A DNA stretch of 64,000 nucleotides, taken from assembly GCF_000010665.1 (NCBI RefSeq), contig NC_012796.1:2819501-2883500 (forward strand), in the 5' to 3' direction. Positions within the stretch are counted from its first letter, which is position 1, and every line of letters begins with the position of its first letter. Source of the stretch: Solidesulfovibrio magneticus RS-1 (GTDB lineage Bacteria; Desulfobacterota; Desulfovibrionia; Desulfovibrionales; Desulfovibrionaceae). Made by a program: the position numbers and the translations under genes. Under the pieces are notes generated by a model. It saw only the letters and a list, made by a program, of their open reading frames with translations. It searched no databases and had not been told where the DNA came from. Shown piece by piece: positions 17,863 to 27,076 of the stretch.

Positions 17863-19394
17863 GCGCCCTCCCCGGCGATCAGACATTGTCCGGTCATGGC
17901 CTCGGGCACGGGCAGTCCAGCCAGATGCAAAATGGTCGGCGCGATGTCGCCGAGCTTGCCCGGCGAGAGCGTCACGCCCTTGCACGCCGGATCAACCAGA
18001 ATGAGCCGCACGGGATTCAGCGTGTGGGCGGTCATGGGGCCGCCTGTGGGCGCGATCATTTCCTCGGCGTTGCCGTGGTCGGCGGTGACGAGCACCCGCC
18101 AGCCGGCGGCCGTGGTCGCCGCGATGATGCGGGCCACGCAGGCGTCCACCGTGCGCACGGCCGCCTTGGCCGCTTCCAGGATGCCGGTGTGCCCCACCAT
18201 GTCGCAGTTGGCAAGGTTGACCACGGACAGGCTGTGGCCCTTGTCCATGGAGGCCAAAAAGGCGTCGGTGACGGCGGCGGCGCTCATCTCGGGCTTGAGG
18301 TCGTAGGTGGCCACGTCCCGGGGCGAAGGCACGAGCAGGCGCTCCTCGCCGGGGAAAGGCTCCTCGCGGCCGCAGTTGAAGAAATAGGTGACGTGGGCGT
18401 ATTTCTCCGTTTCGGCCAGCCGCAGCTGGGTCAGCCCGGCCCGGGAATAGACCTCGCCCAGGACGTCGGTGACGGCCACCGGCGCAAAGGCCGCCGGCAG
18501 GCCGAACGAGCCGTCGTACTCGGTCATGGTGGCGTAGCCCGACAGCGCGGGCACCCGGCACCGGGGGAAGGCGTCGAAATCGGCAAAGGCCAGGGCCTTG
18601 GTGATTTCGCGCGCCCGGTCAGCCCGGAAATTGAAGAAAAACACGGCATCGCCGTCGCGGATGACCCCCTCGCCTCCGGCCAGGACGCGCGGCTTGATGA
18701 ATTCGTCGGTCTCCCCGGCGGCGTAGGCGGCCTTGACCGCCGCGACCGGGTCGGTAAACGGCTCGCCTATCCCCTCGGTCAGGGCGGCGTAGGCTTGCGC
18801 CACCCGTTCCCAACGGTTGTCGCGGTCCATGGCGTAGAAACGGCCGATGAGCGAGGCGATGCGTCCGGCCCCCAGGCTGTCCAGGCAGGCCTGCAAGTCG
18901 GCCACGTAGCCGGCCCCGCTTTCGGGGGGCGTGTCGCGGCCGTCGAGCAGGGCGTGAAAAAAAATGTCGCGCTGCCCCAGGGCCGCGAAGGCGGCGGCCA
19001 GGGCCTTGGCGTGGCTGATGTGGCTGTGCACCCCGCCGTCGGAGATAAGCCCCATGAGGTGGACGCGCCCGCCGCCGGCAATCGAGGCCCGGGCCAGTTC
19101 GGCCAGGACCGGATTGGCGGCGAGCGACCCGTCTTCCACGGCCATGTCGATGCGGGTCATGTCCTGATAAACCACCCGCCCGGCCCCGATGTTCATGTGG
19201 CCGACCTCGGAGTTGCCCATGAACCCGGACGGCAAGCCCACGGCCCGGCCGGAACAGGCCAGGGTCGTGGACGGATTGTCGACCAAGAGGCGATCCAGGG
19301 CGGGCGTGCCGGCCTCGGTCACGGCATTGCCGGGACCGGCCGGGGCAATGCCCCAGCCGTCGAGGATCAAGAGCAGGGTGGGCGTAGGCTTCAT
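17859..19394 (-). CDS. gpmI: 2,3-bisphosphoglycerate-independent phosphoglycerate mutase
   Basis: Cofactor-independent glycolytic mutase interconverting 3- and 2-phosphoglycerate with two Mn2+ ions; alkaline-phosphatase superfamily. 511 residues, the family length. The N-terminal LLILDGWG carries the first metal aspartate. The phosphoserine nucleophile is S62 in FMGNSEVGHMNIGAGR. Further motifs are LLDGRDTPPESG, FFNFRADRAREIT, the metal site NLANCDMVGHTG and VTADHGNAEEM. The start overlaps the rsfS stop by 4 bases (19391-19394) and the stop overlaps the next small gene by 4 bases, giving a tightly coupled rsfS-gpmI-small gene run. Confidence 0.97.
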   Translation of the reverse strand: MKPTPTLLLILDGWGIAPAGPGNAVTEAGTPALDRLLVDNPSTTLACSGRAVGLPSGFMGNSEVGHMNIGAGRVVYQDMTRIDMAVEDGSLAANPVLAELARASIAGGGRVHLMGLISDGGVHSHISHAKALAAAFAALGQRDIFFHALLDGRDTPPESGAGYVADLQACLDSLGAGRIASLIGRFYAMDRDNRWERVAQAYAALTEGIGEPFTDPVAAVKAAYAAGETDEFIKPRVLAGGEGVIRDGDAVFFFNFRADRAREITKALAFADFDAFPRCRVPALSGYATMTEYDGSFGLPAAFAPVAVTDVLGEVYSRAGLTQLRLAETEKYAHVTYFFNCGREEPFPGEERLLVPSPRDVATYDLKPEMSAAAVTDAFLASMDKGHSLSVVNLANCDMVGHTGILEAAKAAVRTVDACVARIIAATTAAGWRVLVTADHGNAEEMIAPTGGPMTAHTLNPVRLILVDPACKGVTLSPGKLGDIAPTILHLAGLPVPEAMTGQCLIAGEGA

Positions 19395-19849
19395 GCGTCG
19401 CTCTCGGGATCGTCGTCTTCGTCATCGGCGGTATCGGCGGCGTCGGCTGTGCCGGGGGCCGCGGCCTTGGCCGCCGGGGCCAGACGCAGGGCAATGGGCT
19501 TGCCCTCGGACCACAGGCCTTCGAGATTGTAGAAGGAACGCTGGTCGCCCATGAAGATGTTGACCAGGACGTCGTTGAGGTCGAGCAGCACCCACTGGCC
19601 GAGGCGGTAGCCTTCCTGGCCGAGGTAGGAATAGCCGAACTCGCCGCAGCGGGCCAGGACATGGTCGGCCAGGGCCTGGGCCTGCCGGGCGCTGCCGGCC
19701 GAGGCCATGACCATGGCCTCGCAGATGGGGCTCAGGCCTGTAACGTCTACCGCCTGTATTTCTTTGGCTTTCTTTTCGTAGAGCCAGGCAGCGACCTGGG
19801 CGGCCTTGGCGGCGGGAGCGATGTTGGCATCAGCGGATTTGACGGACAT
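19391..19849 (-). CDS. rsfS: Ribosome silencing factor RsfS
   Basis: Binds ribosomal protein L14 and blocks subunit joining under nutrient limitation. The ATG at 19849 has GGAG at normal spacing and gives 152 residues. The conserved core runs from AAWLYEKKAKEIQAVDVTGLSPICEAMV to WVLLDLNDVLVNIFMGDQRSFYNLEGLW. A C-terminal low-complexity Ala/Asp/Glu tail of about 30 residues follows, not needed for the fold. In many bacteria rsfS neighbours nadD; here it is coupled to gpmI instead. Confidence 0.93.
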   Translation of the reverse strand: MSVKSADANIAPAAKAAQVAAWLYEKKAKEIQAVDVTGLSPICEAMVMASAGSARQAQALADHVLARCGEFGYSYLGQEGYRLGQWVLLDLNDVLVNIFMGDQRSFYNLEGLWSEGKPIALRLAPAAKAAAPGTADAADTADDEDDDPESDA

Positions 19850-20028
19850 TGGTTCTCCAGAAAAATGACTGAAGCCCGCCGTGGCGGGCAACCCCTACTC
19901 CTTATGCGATTTGCCGCCGGCCCGCAAATGGAGCGTCCGGCTTTTTCCCGGCCCTCTCTTGACGCGGCCTGCCGCTTTCGGCAGGAATCCCTTTTGGATG
20001 CGCTGACGACGCCATTTGGAGGACGCCC

Positions 20029-21336
20029 ATGATTTTTGACATGGATACCGAAACCCTGCCCCGCGAGGAACTCGAAGCCTTGCAACTCAAACGGTTGCAA
20101 AGCCTGTGCGAGCGGGTCTACGCCAACGTGGCCTTCTACCGCCGGGCCTTTGACGAGGCGGGCATCAAGCCGGGCGACGTGAAAAGCCTGGCCGACCTGC
20201 GCTACCTGCCGTTTACCGAAAAGCAGGACATGCGCAACCACTATCCCTTCGGGCTTTTTGCGGTGCCCAAGGACAACGTGGTGCGTATCCACGCCTCCTC
20301 GGGCACCACCGGCCGGGCCACCGTCGTCGGCTACACCCAGCGCGACGTGAACAACTGGGCCACCATGATGGCCCGTTCGTTCATGGCCGCCGGGGCCTCG
20401 CGCCGCGACATCATCCACGTGGCCTACGGCTATGGTCTTTTCACCGGCGGACTCGGCGCCCACTACGGCGCCGAACGCCTGGGCGCCACCACCATCCCCA
20501 TGTCCGGCGGCAGCACCCGCCGTCAGGTCATGCTGCTGCGCGACTTCGGGGCCACGGTCCTTTGCTGCACGCCCTCCTACAGCTTGGTGCTCTACGAAGC
20601 AGCTCTGGAATCCGGCATCGATTTCAAGGAGCTGCCCCTGCGCGTGGGCGTGTTCGGAGCCGAGCCCTGGACCGACGAGATGCGCCGTGACATCGAACAG
20701 AAAATGGGCATCAAGGCCATCGACATCTACGGTCTGTCCGAGATCATGGGGCCGGGCGTGGGCATCGAGTGCATCGAGGCCCAAAACGGGGCCCACCTCC
20801 AGGAAGACCATTTCCTGTGCGAGGTCATCGACCCCGTGACCAAGGAGCCGGTGGGCCCGGGCGAGGCCGGCGAACTGGTCATCACCACGCTGACCAAGGA
20901 AGCCCAGCCGCTCATCCGCTACCGCACCCGCGACATCACCCGGCTGGTCAAGACCCCCTGCAAGTGCGGCCGCACTTTTGCCCGAATGCAGCGCGTCCAG
21001 GGCCGCAGCGACGACATGCTCATCATTCGCGGGGTCAACGTGTTCCCCTCCCAGATCGAGAGCATCCTGCTCGAAACCGAGGGTCTCACCCCGCACTACC
21101 AGCTCGTGGTGCGCCGTGAGGGCAATCTTGATACGCTCTCCGTACAGGTCGAGGTCGACGAGAAAATCTTCTCCGACGAGATCAAGGGCCTGCAGCGCCT
21201 GGAAAACAAGATCCAGAAGAACATCAAGGAATTCCTGGGTGTGACCACCCAGGTCAAGCTGGTCGAGCCGCGGGGCATCCAGCGCTCCGAAGGCAAGGCC
21301 AAGCGCATCCTCGACCTGCGAAACGAGGGCAAGTAG
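20029..21336 (+). CDS. paaK: Phenylacetate-CoA ligase family protein
   Basis: Adenylate-forming ligase that activates aryl acids to CoA thioesters. The 435-residue length fits the PaaK family. GGAGG precedes the ATG. The phosphate loop is [16 protein letters not shown] near residue 90, followed by the adenine region [20 protein letters not shown], the hinge GELVITTL...RYRTRDI, a conserved [12 protein letters not shown] cysteine segment and the C-terminal [20 protein letters not shown]. No other phenylacetate catabolic genes are nearby. In sulfate reducers and archaea this enzyme commonly pairs with an ACT protein, as here, and may act on indoleacetate or phenylacetate from amino-acid oxidation; the true substrate is not determined. 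Confidence 0.93.
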   Translation: MIFDMDTETLPREELEALQLKRLQSLCERVYANVAFYRRAFDEAGIKPGDVKSLADLRYLPFTEKQDMRNHYPFGLFAVPKDNVVRIHASSGTTGRATVVGYTQRDVNNWATMMARSFMAAGASRRDIIHVAYGYGLFTGGLGAHYGAERLGATTIPMSGGSTRRQVMLLRDFGATVLCCTPSYSLVLYEAALESGIDFKELPLRVGVFGAEPWTDEMRRDIEQKMGIKAIDIYGLSEIMGPGVGIECIEAQNGAHLQEDHFLCEVIDPVTKEPVGPGEAGELVITTLTKEAQPLIRYRTRDITRLVKTPCKCGRTFARMQRVQGRSDDMLIIRGVNVFPSQIESILLETEGLTPHYQLVVRREGNLDTLSVQVEVDEKIFSDEIKGLQRLENKIQKNIKEFLGVTTQVKLVEPRGIQRSEGKAKRILDLRNEGK

Positions 21337-21467
21337 CGACCGGCGACATTCGGGCGGCAGGACACGCTACGCCGCCAGGGCGACCTTGCCGCCTGTAGGA
21401 TTGACCGCCCGTCGAGGACACGACACGAATAAGGGCAAAGGCCCGTCATCCGGAGGGAACCATCGCC

Positions 21468-21899
21468 ATGAAAGCCGAACAGATTTCCATTTTCCTGGAG
21501 AACCGGGCCGGCCGCCTGGAAGAAGTGACCCGGGTCCTGGCCGAGGCCGGCATCAGCATCCGCGCCCTGTCCCTGGCCGACACCTCGGACTTCGGCATCC
21601 TGCGCCTCATCGTCAGCGACCACGAGAAAGCCAAGGTCGCGCTCAAGGAAAACGGCTTCACCGTGGGCAGAAACGCCGTGGTGGCCGTGGAGGTTTCGGA
21701 CAAGCCCGGCGGCCTGCACGCCATCCTGAGCCTTTTGTGCTCGGGCGGGGTCAACGTGGAATACATGTACGCCTTCGTGCACCAGTGCGAGCGTTCGGCG
21801 GTCATCATCTTCCGTTTCGATCGCACCGACCAGGCCATTGAGCTTTTGCAGAAAAACAACATCACCATCATCCCCGGCGAAAAGCTCTACAGCATCTAA
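21468..21899 (+). CDS. Tandem ACT-domain protein
   Basis: A 143-residue protein made only of two ACT domains, about residues 4-65 ([30 protein letters not shown]) and 70-140 ([33 protein letters not shown]). ACT domains bind amino acids and regulate enzymes or transcription. Such stand-alone proteins regularly sit beside phenylacetate-CoA ligase genes, so a regulatory link to aromatic amino-acid metabolism is likely but inferred. GGAGG precedes the start by about 10 nt. A strong terminator follows. Confidence 0.88.
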   Translation: MKAEQISIFLENRAGRLEEVTRVLAEAGISIRALSLADTSDFGILRLIVSDHEKAKVALKENGFTVGRNAVVAVEVSDKPGGLHAILSLLCSGGVNVEYMYAFVHQCERSAVIIFRFDRTDQAIELLQKNNITIIPGEKLYSI

Positions 21900-21916
21900 C
21901 CGCCGCAATTGCAGGC

Positions 21917-21952
21917 AAAAGCGCCGCTTCCCGTCGGAAGTGGCGCTTTTTA
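21917..21952 (+). terminator. Intrinsic terminator after the ACT gene
   Basis: AAAAGCGCCGCTTCC, CGTC loop, GGAAGTGGCGCTTTTT: a GC-rich stem with one mismatch followed by five Ts. It ends the paaK-ACT transcript; the A-run on the left could let it work in both directions. Confidence 0.85.
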
Positions 21953-22018
21953 TTCGCCTGAACCACAACGCCCCCCTGGCAAGCCGTCCGCCCGGACCCT
22001 GCCCGCTTCCAACACGCC

Positions 22019-22049
22019 TTGACAAAAACCCGTGCCCATGTCCTACACT
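22019..22049 (+). promoter_or_regulatory. Candidate sigma-70 promoter for rtcB
   Basis: TTGACA at 22019-22024 is a perfect -35 hexamer; TACACT at 22044-22049 is a fair -10 at 19-bp spacing, slightly long. It lies between a terminator and the rtcB start at 22100, where a promoter is needed. Assignment is by pattern only. Confidence 0.45.
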
Positions 22050-22099
22050 CGGTTACTTGCGGCCGTCGCGCCGACACCGGCCCGGCCAAGGACGATTTC

Positions 22100-23524
22100 A
22101 TGGCACGCCTGATCCCCAAAGACGCCTTCACCTGGGAACTCCCCCAAACCGGAACCATGCGGGTCCCGGCCGTTTTTTACGGCGACAAGGCGGCGGCCAA
22201 GGCCCTGGAGGCCGATGTCCTCAGACAGCTCGCCAATGTCGCCAGCCTGCCCGGCGTGGTCGGACCGGTGGTCGCCCTGCCCGACGCCCATCCCGGCTTC
22301 GGTTTTCCCATCGGCTGCGTGGCCGCCTTCGATCCCGAGGCCGGCGGCGTGATCTCCGCCGGCGGTGTGGGCTTCGACATCGCCTGCGGGGTGCGCACCC
22401 TGCTGACCGATCTCTCGGTGGAGGACATCGCCCCGGCGCGCGACCGGATCGCCGACGCGCTTTTCGCCCGGGTGCCCTGCGGCGTGGGCCAAGGCGGCGC
22501 GCTGCGTCTTTCCGACAAGGACATGGACCGGATGCTGCGCCACGGCGCGGCCTGGGCCGTTGGCCAGGGCTACGGCGAGGCGGCCGACTTGGCCCACTGT
22601 GAGGAAGGCGGGACCATGGCCGGGGCCGACCCGGGGCAAGTTTCGGCCACGGCCAAGGAACGCCAACGCGACGAGCTCGGCAGCCTGGGCTCGGGCAACC
22701 ATTATCTTGAAGTGCAGTGGGTGGAAGACATTCTCGACCGGGCCTCGGCCGACGCCTATGGCCTGCGCCCGGGCCAGGTTGTGGTCTCGATCCACTGCGG
22801 TTCCCGGGGCCTGGGGCATCAGGTGGCGACCGACCACATGGCCGCCATGCGCCGGGCCGCGCCCGGCCACGACATCGTCCTGCCCGACCCGGACCTGGCC
22901 TGCGCCCCGGTGGCCTCGGCCGAGGGCCAAGCCTATCTCGGGGCCATGCGCGCCGCCGTCAACTGCGCCCTGGCCGGCCGGCAGGTCATCACCCACCTCG
23001 TACGCGAGGTTTTTGCAGGACTGTTTCCCGGCTGTCGGCTGCCGCTTCTATTCGACGTCTCCCACAACACCTGCAAGGCCGAGCGCCACGGCGCAGGCGG
23101 CCGGCCCCGCACGCTGTACGTCCACCGCAAGGGCGCGACCCGGGCCTACGGTACGGGCCATCCCGACTTGCCCGATTTCTGCCGCGACGTCGGCCAGCCG
23201 GTCATCATCGGCGGCAGCATGGGCACGGCCTCCTACGTGCTGGCCGGGGGAACCGAGGCGGCGGCGTTGTCCTTCGCCTCGGCCTGTCACGGAGCCGGCC
23301 GGGCCATGGGGCGCAAACAGGCCGCCAAAAGCTTCCCGTCCCGGGAGGTGCTGGCCGAGCTTGACCACATTGGCGTGGCCCTTCGGGCCAAGAGCCTGCG
23401 AGGGGTTGGCGAGGAGGCTCCGGGAGCCTACAAGGATATAGACTCGGCGGCCGCCGCCGCCCAGGCCCTGGGCCTTGCCGTCATAACCGCCAGGCTTCGT
23501 CCCCTGGCCTGCATCAAGGGGTGA
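22100..23524 (+). CDS. rtcB: RtcB RNA ligase (tRNA-splicing / RNA repair)
   Basis: Mn/GTP-dependent ligase joining 2',3'-cyclic phosphate or 3'-phosphate ends to 5'-OH RNA. The ATG at 22100 has AAGGA 7 nt upstream and gives 474 residues; an upstream TTG at 22019 is part of the promoter. Metal and nucleotide motifs are all present: SAGGVGFDIACGVR, GSLGSGNHYLEVQ, HCGSRGLGHQ, FDVSHNTCKAE, GGSMGTASYVLAG and the guanylated-histidine motif ACHGAGRAMGR. RNA is the likely substrate. There is no rtcA, rtcR or archease gene beside it. Its stop overlaps the start of a hybrid histidine kinase (GTGA at 23521-23524). Confidence 0.96.
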   Translation: MARLIPKDAFTWELPQTGTMRVPAVFYGDKAAAKALEADVLRQLANVASLPGVVGPVVALPDAHPGFGFPIGCVAAFDPEAGGVISAGGVGFDIACGVRTLLTDLSVEDIAPARDRIADALFARVPCGVGQGGALRLSDKDMDRMLRHGAAWAVGQGYGEAADLAHCEEGGTMAGADPGQVSATAKERQRDELGSLGSGNHYLEVQWVEDILDRASADAYGLRPGQVVVSIHCGSRGLGHQVATDHMAAMRRAAPGHDIVLPDPDLACAPVASAEGQAYLGAMRAAVNCALAGRQVITHLVREVFAGLFPGCRLPLLFDVSHNTCKAERHGAGGRPRTLYVHRKGATRAYGTGHPDLPDFCRDVGQPVIIGGSMGTASYVLAGGTEAAALSFASACHGAGRAMGRKQAAKSFPSREVLAELDHIGVALRAKSLRGVGEEAPGAYKDIDSAAAAAQALGLAVITARLRPLACIKG

Positions 23525-25395
23525 CCGTCGTCATGCTCGAAAGCCTTATCCGCGAAACCGACGCCCTGGAAACCCTCACCGGCGACGCCTTGCTGCTGGT
23601 GGACCGCGACGGCATCATTTTGCACGCCACGGCCCTGGCCTCGTGTTTTTACGGTCTGCCGGCCCCCCAGCTCACCGGCCTCCCCCTGGGCCTGGCCCTC
23701 AATGACTCGGCAGCCCGGGAAATCTGCCTGCCCGCCACCGGCCGGCCGGCCCTGGTGCGCTGGGAACCCCTGCCCGGCCACGGCCATTCCCTGCGCCGGG
23801 TGTTGCTGCGCGACCTCACGCCCCTTCGCGCCGCCAAGACCAAGCTGGAGGAAGCCCGCGAGGCAGCCAAGGCCGGAGAGCGGGCCAAGAGCCATTTCCT
23901 GGCCAACATCACCCACGAGATTCGTACGCCCATGATCGGCATCCTGGGCATGACCGAGCTGGCCATGGCCACGGAACTCTCGCCCAAGCAGCGGGAATAT
24001 CTGGAGATGGCCCGCCATTCGGCCCAGTCGCTTTTAACCGTCCTCAACGACATCGTGGACTATGCCCGCATTGAGACCGGGGCCTTCGAACTGGCCCGCA
24101 CGCCTTTTTCCCTGCGCGAGACCGTGGAAGAGGTCATCAGCGTCTTTCGCCCCCTGGCCGCCAAGAAGGGCTTGTCGCTGACCTACCGCTGCATCGGGGC
24201 CGTGCCCCAGACCCTGGTTGGCGACCCCAGCCGGCTGCGCCAGGTGCTCATCAACCTCGTTGGCAACGCGGTCAAATTCACCGACGCCGGCAGCGTGGTC
24301 CTGGCCGTGGCCCGCATCGGGGGCGGCCAGGCCAACGATCAGACCCGGCTGCGCTTCGAGGTGCGCGACACCGGCATCGGCATCCCCGGGGACAAGATCA
24401 AGGCGATTTTCGACAGCTTCACCCAGGCCGACGTGTCGCCCGCCCGCCGCTACCAGGGGGCGGGGCTGGGGCTGGCCATTGTGCGCCAGCTCGTGGAAAT
24501 GATGCAGGGTTCCTACAACGTCGCCAGCGAGGAAGGCAAAGGGAGCGTTTTCACCATCGAGGCCGATTTCAGCCTGCCCGTCAGCCTGGAATCCCTGCGC
24601 CCGGCCCGGGAACCGGCCGCGCCGGCCAAGGCCCGGCCGCTGACCGTCCTTTTGGCCGAGGACAATCCCATCAATCAGATTTACGTGCAGGAACTGCTGG
24701 AAATGGACGGCCATGAGGTGGTGGTGGCCCACACCGGCCGGCGGGCGTTGGAGGCGCTGCGCAAGAAACGCTTCGACGCCGTGCTCATGGACATCCAGAT
24801 GCCCGAGATGGACGGCATCGAGGCCACCCGGGCCATCAGGAGCGATGCAAGCGGCGACTTCGATCCGGCCATCCCCATCGTGGCTCTGACCGCCCATGCC
24901 CTCAAGGGCGACCGGGAGACGTTTCTGCGAGCCGGCATGAACGAATACCTGAGCAAGCCCGTCAGCCCCGCCGACCTGGAAGCGGCCCTTGGCCGGGTCA
25001 CCGGGGGCGCGCCCGCATCCGAACAGCCCCAGGACGCCTCGGCCGAACCGGCCGGCCAGATCCTCGACTGGACCGAGCTTCTCGCCAAAGCCCGAGGCAA
25101 CACCGGTTTTCTCATGAAGCTTTTCGGGGCCTTCGTGGCCGAACAACCCGGCAATCTGGCCGCCATGCAAAACGCCCTGGACGAAAAAGACTTGCCCCAT
25201 CTGGCCTTCCTGGCCCATTCGCTCAAGGGTGCGGCGGCCACCATGTGCGCCCCGGCCCTGCGCGACGCCAGCCACGACCTGGAACGGGCGGCCCGGGCCG
25301 ACGACCAGCCCTGGGCCGCCCGGGCCCTGGACGCCCTGGCCCGGAACCTGGACACGGTGCTGGCCGCCATGCGCGCCAAGCTTTCGGCGGAGTAA
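23521..25395 (+). CDS. Hybrid sensor histidine kinase (PAS-HisKA-HATPase-REC-HPt)
   Basis: A 624-residue soluble hybrid kinase. Residues about 18-105 form a PAS-like sensor (DALLLVDRDGIILHATALASCFYG). The HisKA box has phospho-acceptor H132 (ANITHEIRTPMIGILG), followed by the ATPase domain (QVLINLVGNAVKFT, RDTGIGIPGDKI, GAGLGLAIV). A receiver follows with phospho-acceptor D424 (VLMDIQMPEMDG), then a C-terminal HPt domain with H566 (AHSLKGAA). The GTG start overlaps the rtcB stop; an ATG at 23533 is the alternative. All relay residues are present, so it should be active. The cognate output regulator is not in the window. Confidence 0.93.
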   Translation: MTVVMLESLIRETDALETLTGDALLLVDRDGIILHATALASCFYGLPAPQLTGLPLGLALNDSAAREICLPATGRPALVRWEPLPGHGHSLRRVLLRDLTPLRAAKTKLEEAREAAKAGERAKSHFLANITHEIRTPMIGILGMTELAMATELSPKQREYLEMARHSAQSLLTVLNDIVDYARIETGAFELARTPFSLRETVEEVISVFRPLAAKKGLSLTYRCIGAVPQTLVGDPSRLRQVLINLVGNAVKFTDAGSVVLAVARIGGGQANDQTRLRFEVRDTGIGIPGDKIKAIFDSFTQADVSPARRYQGAGLGLAIVRQLVEMMQGSYNVASEEGKGSVFTIEADFSLPVSLESLRPAREPAAPAKARPLTVLLAEDNPINQIYVQELLEMDGHEVVVAHTGRRALEALRKKRFDAVLMDIQMPEMDGIEATRAIRSDASGDFDPAIPIVALTAHALKGDRETFLRAGMNEYLSKPVSPADLEAALGRVTGGAPASEQPQDASAEPAGQILDWTELLAKARGNTGFLMKLFGAFVAEQPGNLAAMQNALDEKDLPHLAFLAHSLKGAAATMCAPALRDASHDLERAARADDQPWAARALDALARNLDTVLAAMRAKLSAE

Positions 25396-25505
25396 AAAGG
25401 CCGGACAGTCCGCCTCGAACAACGTCGGAAAGACCATGACGGCCGACCGGACCAATGGCGGATACCGGCGGCCCGGCCGACTCAGGTGATGCCGGCGACG
25501 TCAGG

Positions 25506-26096
25506 TTATTTGCTGCACCACAGCTTGACCAGGCGGGCCATTTCCTCGGCTTCGATGCAGGGCGCGCCGTAGCGGCCGGCGGCTTCGAGCTGGCGGAAGC
25601 CCTCATAAAGGATGACGGCCGCGGCCACGGACACGTTTAGGCTTTGCACCATGCCCATCATGGGGATATAGAGCGCTCCGTCCACGTGGGGGGCCAGATC
25701 CTCGTCCACCCCGCTGTGCTCGTTGCCCAGAATAATGGCCGTTTTCGTGGTGAGATCCCACTTCTGCAAGGGCACGGCCGTTTCGGTGAAGCTCGTGGCC
25801 ACAAGCCGAAAGCCTTGGCCCTTGAGCGCCGCGGCCAAGGAAGCGGCGTCCTTGTGGCGCACGGTCTCCACCCATTTTTTGGCCGAACCCGAGGACTTCT
25901 TGCCCAAGGCCGGAAAGGCCGTGTCGGTGTAGAGCAGATGCACCCGGTGGATGCCGAACGCGTCGCAGCTTCGAAGGATCGCCGACACGTTGTGGGGATC
26001 GTGAATGTTGTTGATGACCAGGGTCAGATCGGTCTGACGTCTGGACAGGACTTCCTCAATGCGCCTAACCCGGCGCTCGGTGATGCAGTCGCGCAT
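25506..26096 (-). CDS. TrmH/SpoU family RNA 2'-O-methyltransferase
   Basis: SPOUT-class methyltransferase of 196 residues from the ATG at 26096; a longer frame to 26210 overlaps panB and was rejected. Knot motifs are visible: TLVINNIHDPHNVSAILRSCDAFG (motif 1, N and R catalytic), AIILGNEHSGVDEDL (motif 2) and YIPMMGMVQSLNVSVAAAVILYE (motif 3). The short C-terminus resembles TrmH (tRNA Gm18 methylase), the most likely activity. Divergent from panB across 55 bp. Confidence 0.88.
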   Translation of the reverse strand: MRDCITERRVRRIEEVLSRRQTDLTLVINNIHDPHNVSAILRSCDAFGIHRVHLLYTDTAFPALGKKSSGSAKKWVETVRHKDAASLAAALKGQGFRLVATSFTETAVPLQKWDLTTKTAIILGNEHSGVDEDLAPHVDGALYIPMMGMVQSLNVSVAAAVILYEGFRQLEAAGRYGAPCIEAEEMARLVKLWCSK

Positions 26097-26151
26097 GGCC
26101 GAGGCACATAGGCCAATCCGGGTCCGGGCGCAAGAACCAAGGAGTTTTGCC

Positions 26152-27024
26152 ATGCCGCGCACCACCGCCCCCGATGTCGCCGCCGCCAAGGGCGTTCGCA
26201 AAATCGTCATGCTGGCCGCCTATGATTTCACTTCGGCCCGGCTGGCCGAAGCGGCCGGAGTGGACGTGATTCTCGTGGGCGATTCCCTAGCCATGGTGGT
26301 CCTTGGCCACGACGACACACTCTCGGTCACCATGGAGGAGATGCTCCACCATGTCCGGGCCGTGGCCCGAGGGGCCGGGACCGCCCTGGTGGTGGCGGAT
26401 ATGCCCTTTATGTCGTACCAAGCGTCTGTGGAGATGGCCGTGACCAATGCCGGGCGCTTTCTCAAGGAAGGCCGGGCCGGCGCGGTCAAGGTCGAGGGTG
26501 GACGCGCCATCGTGCCCCAGGTGCGGGCCATGGTCGCCGCCGGCATTCCGGTGCTTGGGCATGTGGGCCTGACCCCACAGCATGTGGCGGCCCTTGGCGG
26601 ATTCAAGGTCCAGTCCAAGACGGCCGAGGCCGCTGCGGAGTTGGTCGCCGACGCGGCGGCCCTGGCCGAGGCCGGGTGTTTCGCCGTGGTGCTGGAGTGC
26701 ATCCCCGCGCCCGTGGCCGCCGCCGTGACCCGGACAGTGCCCATCCCCACCATTGGCATCGGCGCTGGGCCGGACTGCGACGGCCAAGTGCTGGTCTTCC
26801 ACGACGTGTTGGGACTCTACGACCGGATGCGCCCGCGTTTCGTCAAGCAATTCGGCGAATTGGGCAAACAGGCCGTGACGGCGTTGACGGGCTACGCCGA
26901 GGCGGTTAGAAATTCAGATTTTCCGGGGGCGGAACACAGTTTTTCCATGGCGTCCGAAGCCCAGACCGCTTTCGAAGCCCTTCTCACGCCGGGTGGGGGC
27001 GAAAAAGACGGGCACAGAGCCTGA
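26152..27024 (+). CDS. panB: 3-methyl-2-oxobutanoate hydroxymethyltransferase
   Basis: First enzyme of pantothenate synthesis: adds a hydroxymethyl group from 5,10-methylene-THF to alpha-ketoisovalerate. The ATG at 26152 is preceded by AAGGAG; 290 residues. Metal ligands lie in LVGDSLAMVVLGHDDT and ADMPFMSYQ, substrate contacts in VKVEGG and GHVGLTPQ, and the catalytic glutamate is E182 in VVLECIP. The usual C-terminal motif GIGAGPDCDGQVLVFHDVLG is present. panC and panD are not nearby. Confident assignment. Confidence 0.96.
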   Translation: MPRTTAPDVAAAKGVRKIVMLAAYDFTSARLAEAAGVDVILVGDSLAMVVLGHDDTLSVTMEEMLHHVRAVARGAGTALVVADMPFMSYQASVEMAVTNAGRFLKEGRAGAVKVEGGRAIVPQVRAMVAAGIPVLGHVGLTPQHVAALGGFKVQSKTAEAAAELVADAAALAEAGCFAVVLECIPAPVAAAVTRTVPIPTIGIGAGPDCDGQVLVFHDVLGLYDRMRPRFVKQFGELGKQAVTALTGYAEAVRNSDFPGAEHSFSMASEAQTAFEALLTPGGGEKDGHRA

Positions 27025-27076
27025 TCCAGCCTTCCTTTTTTGTGGCGCAACGCGTCCACTTTTTTATGAGCAATGC

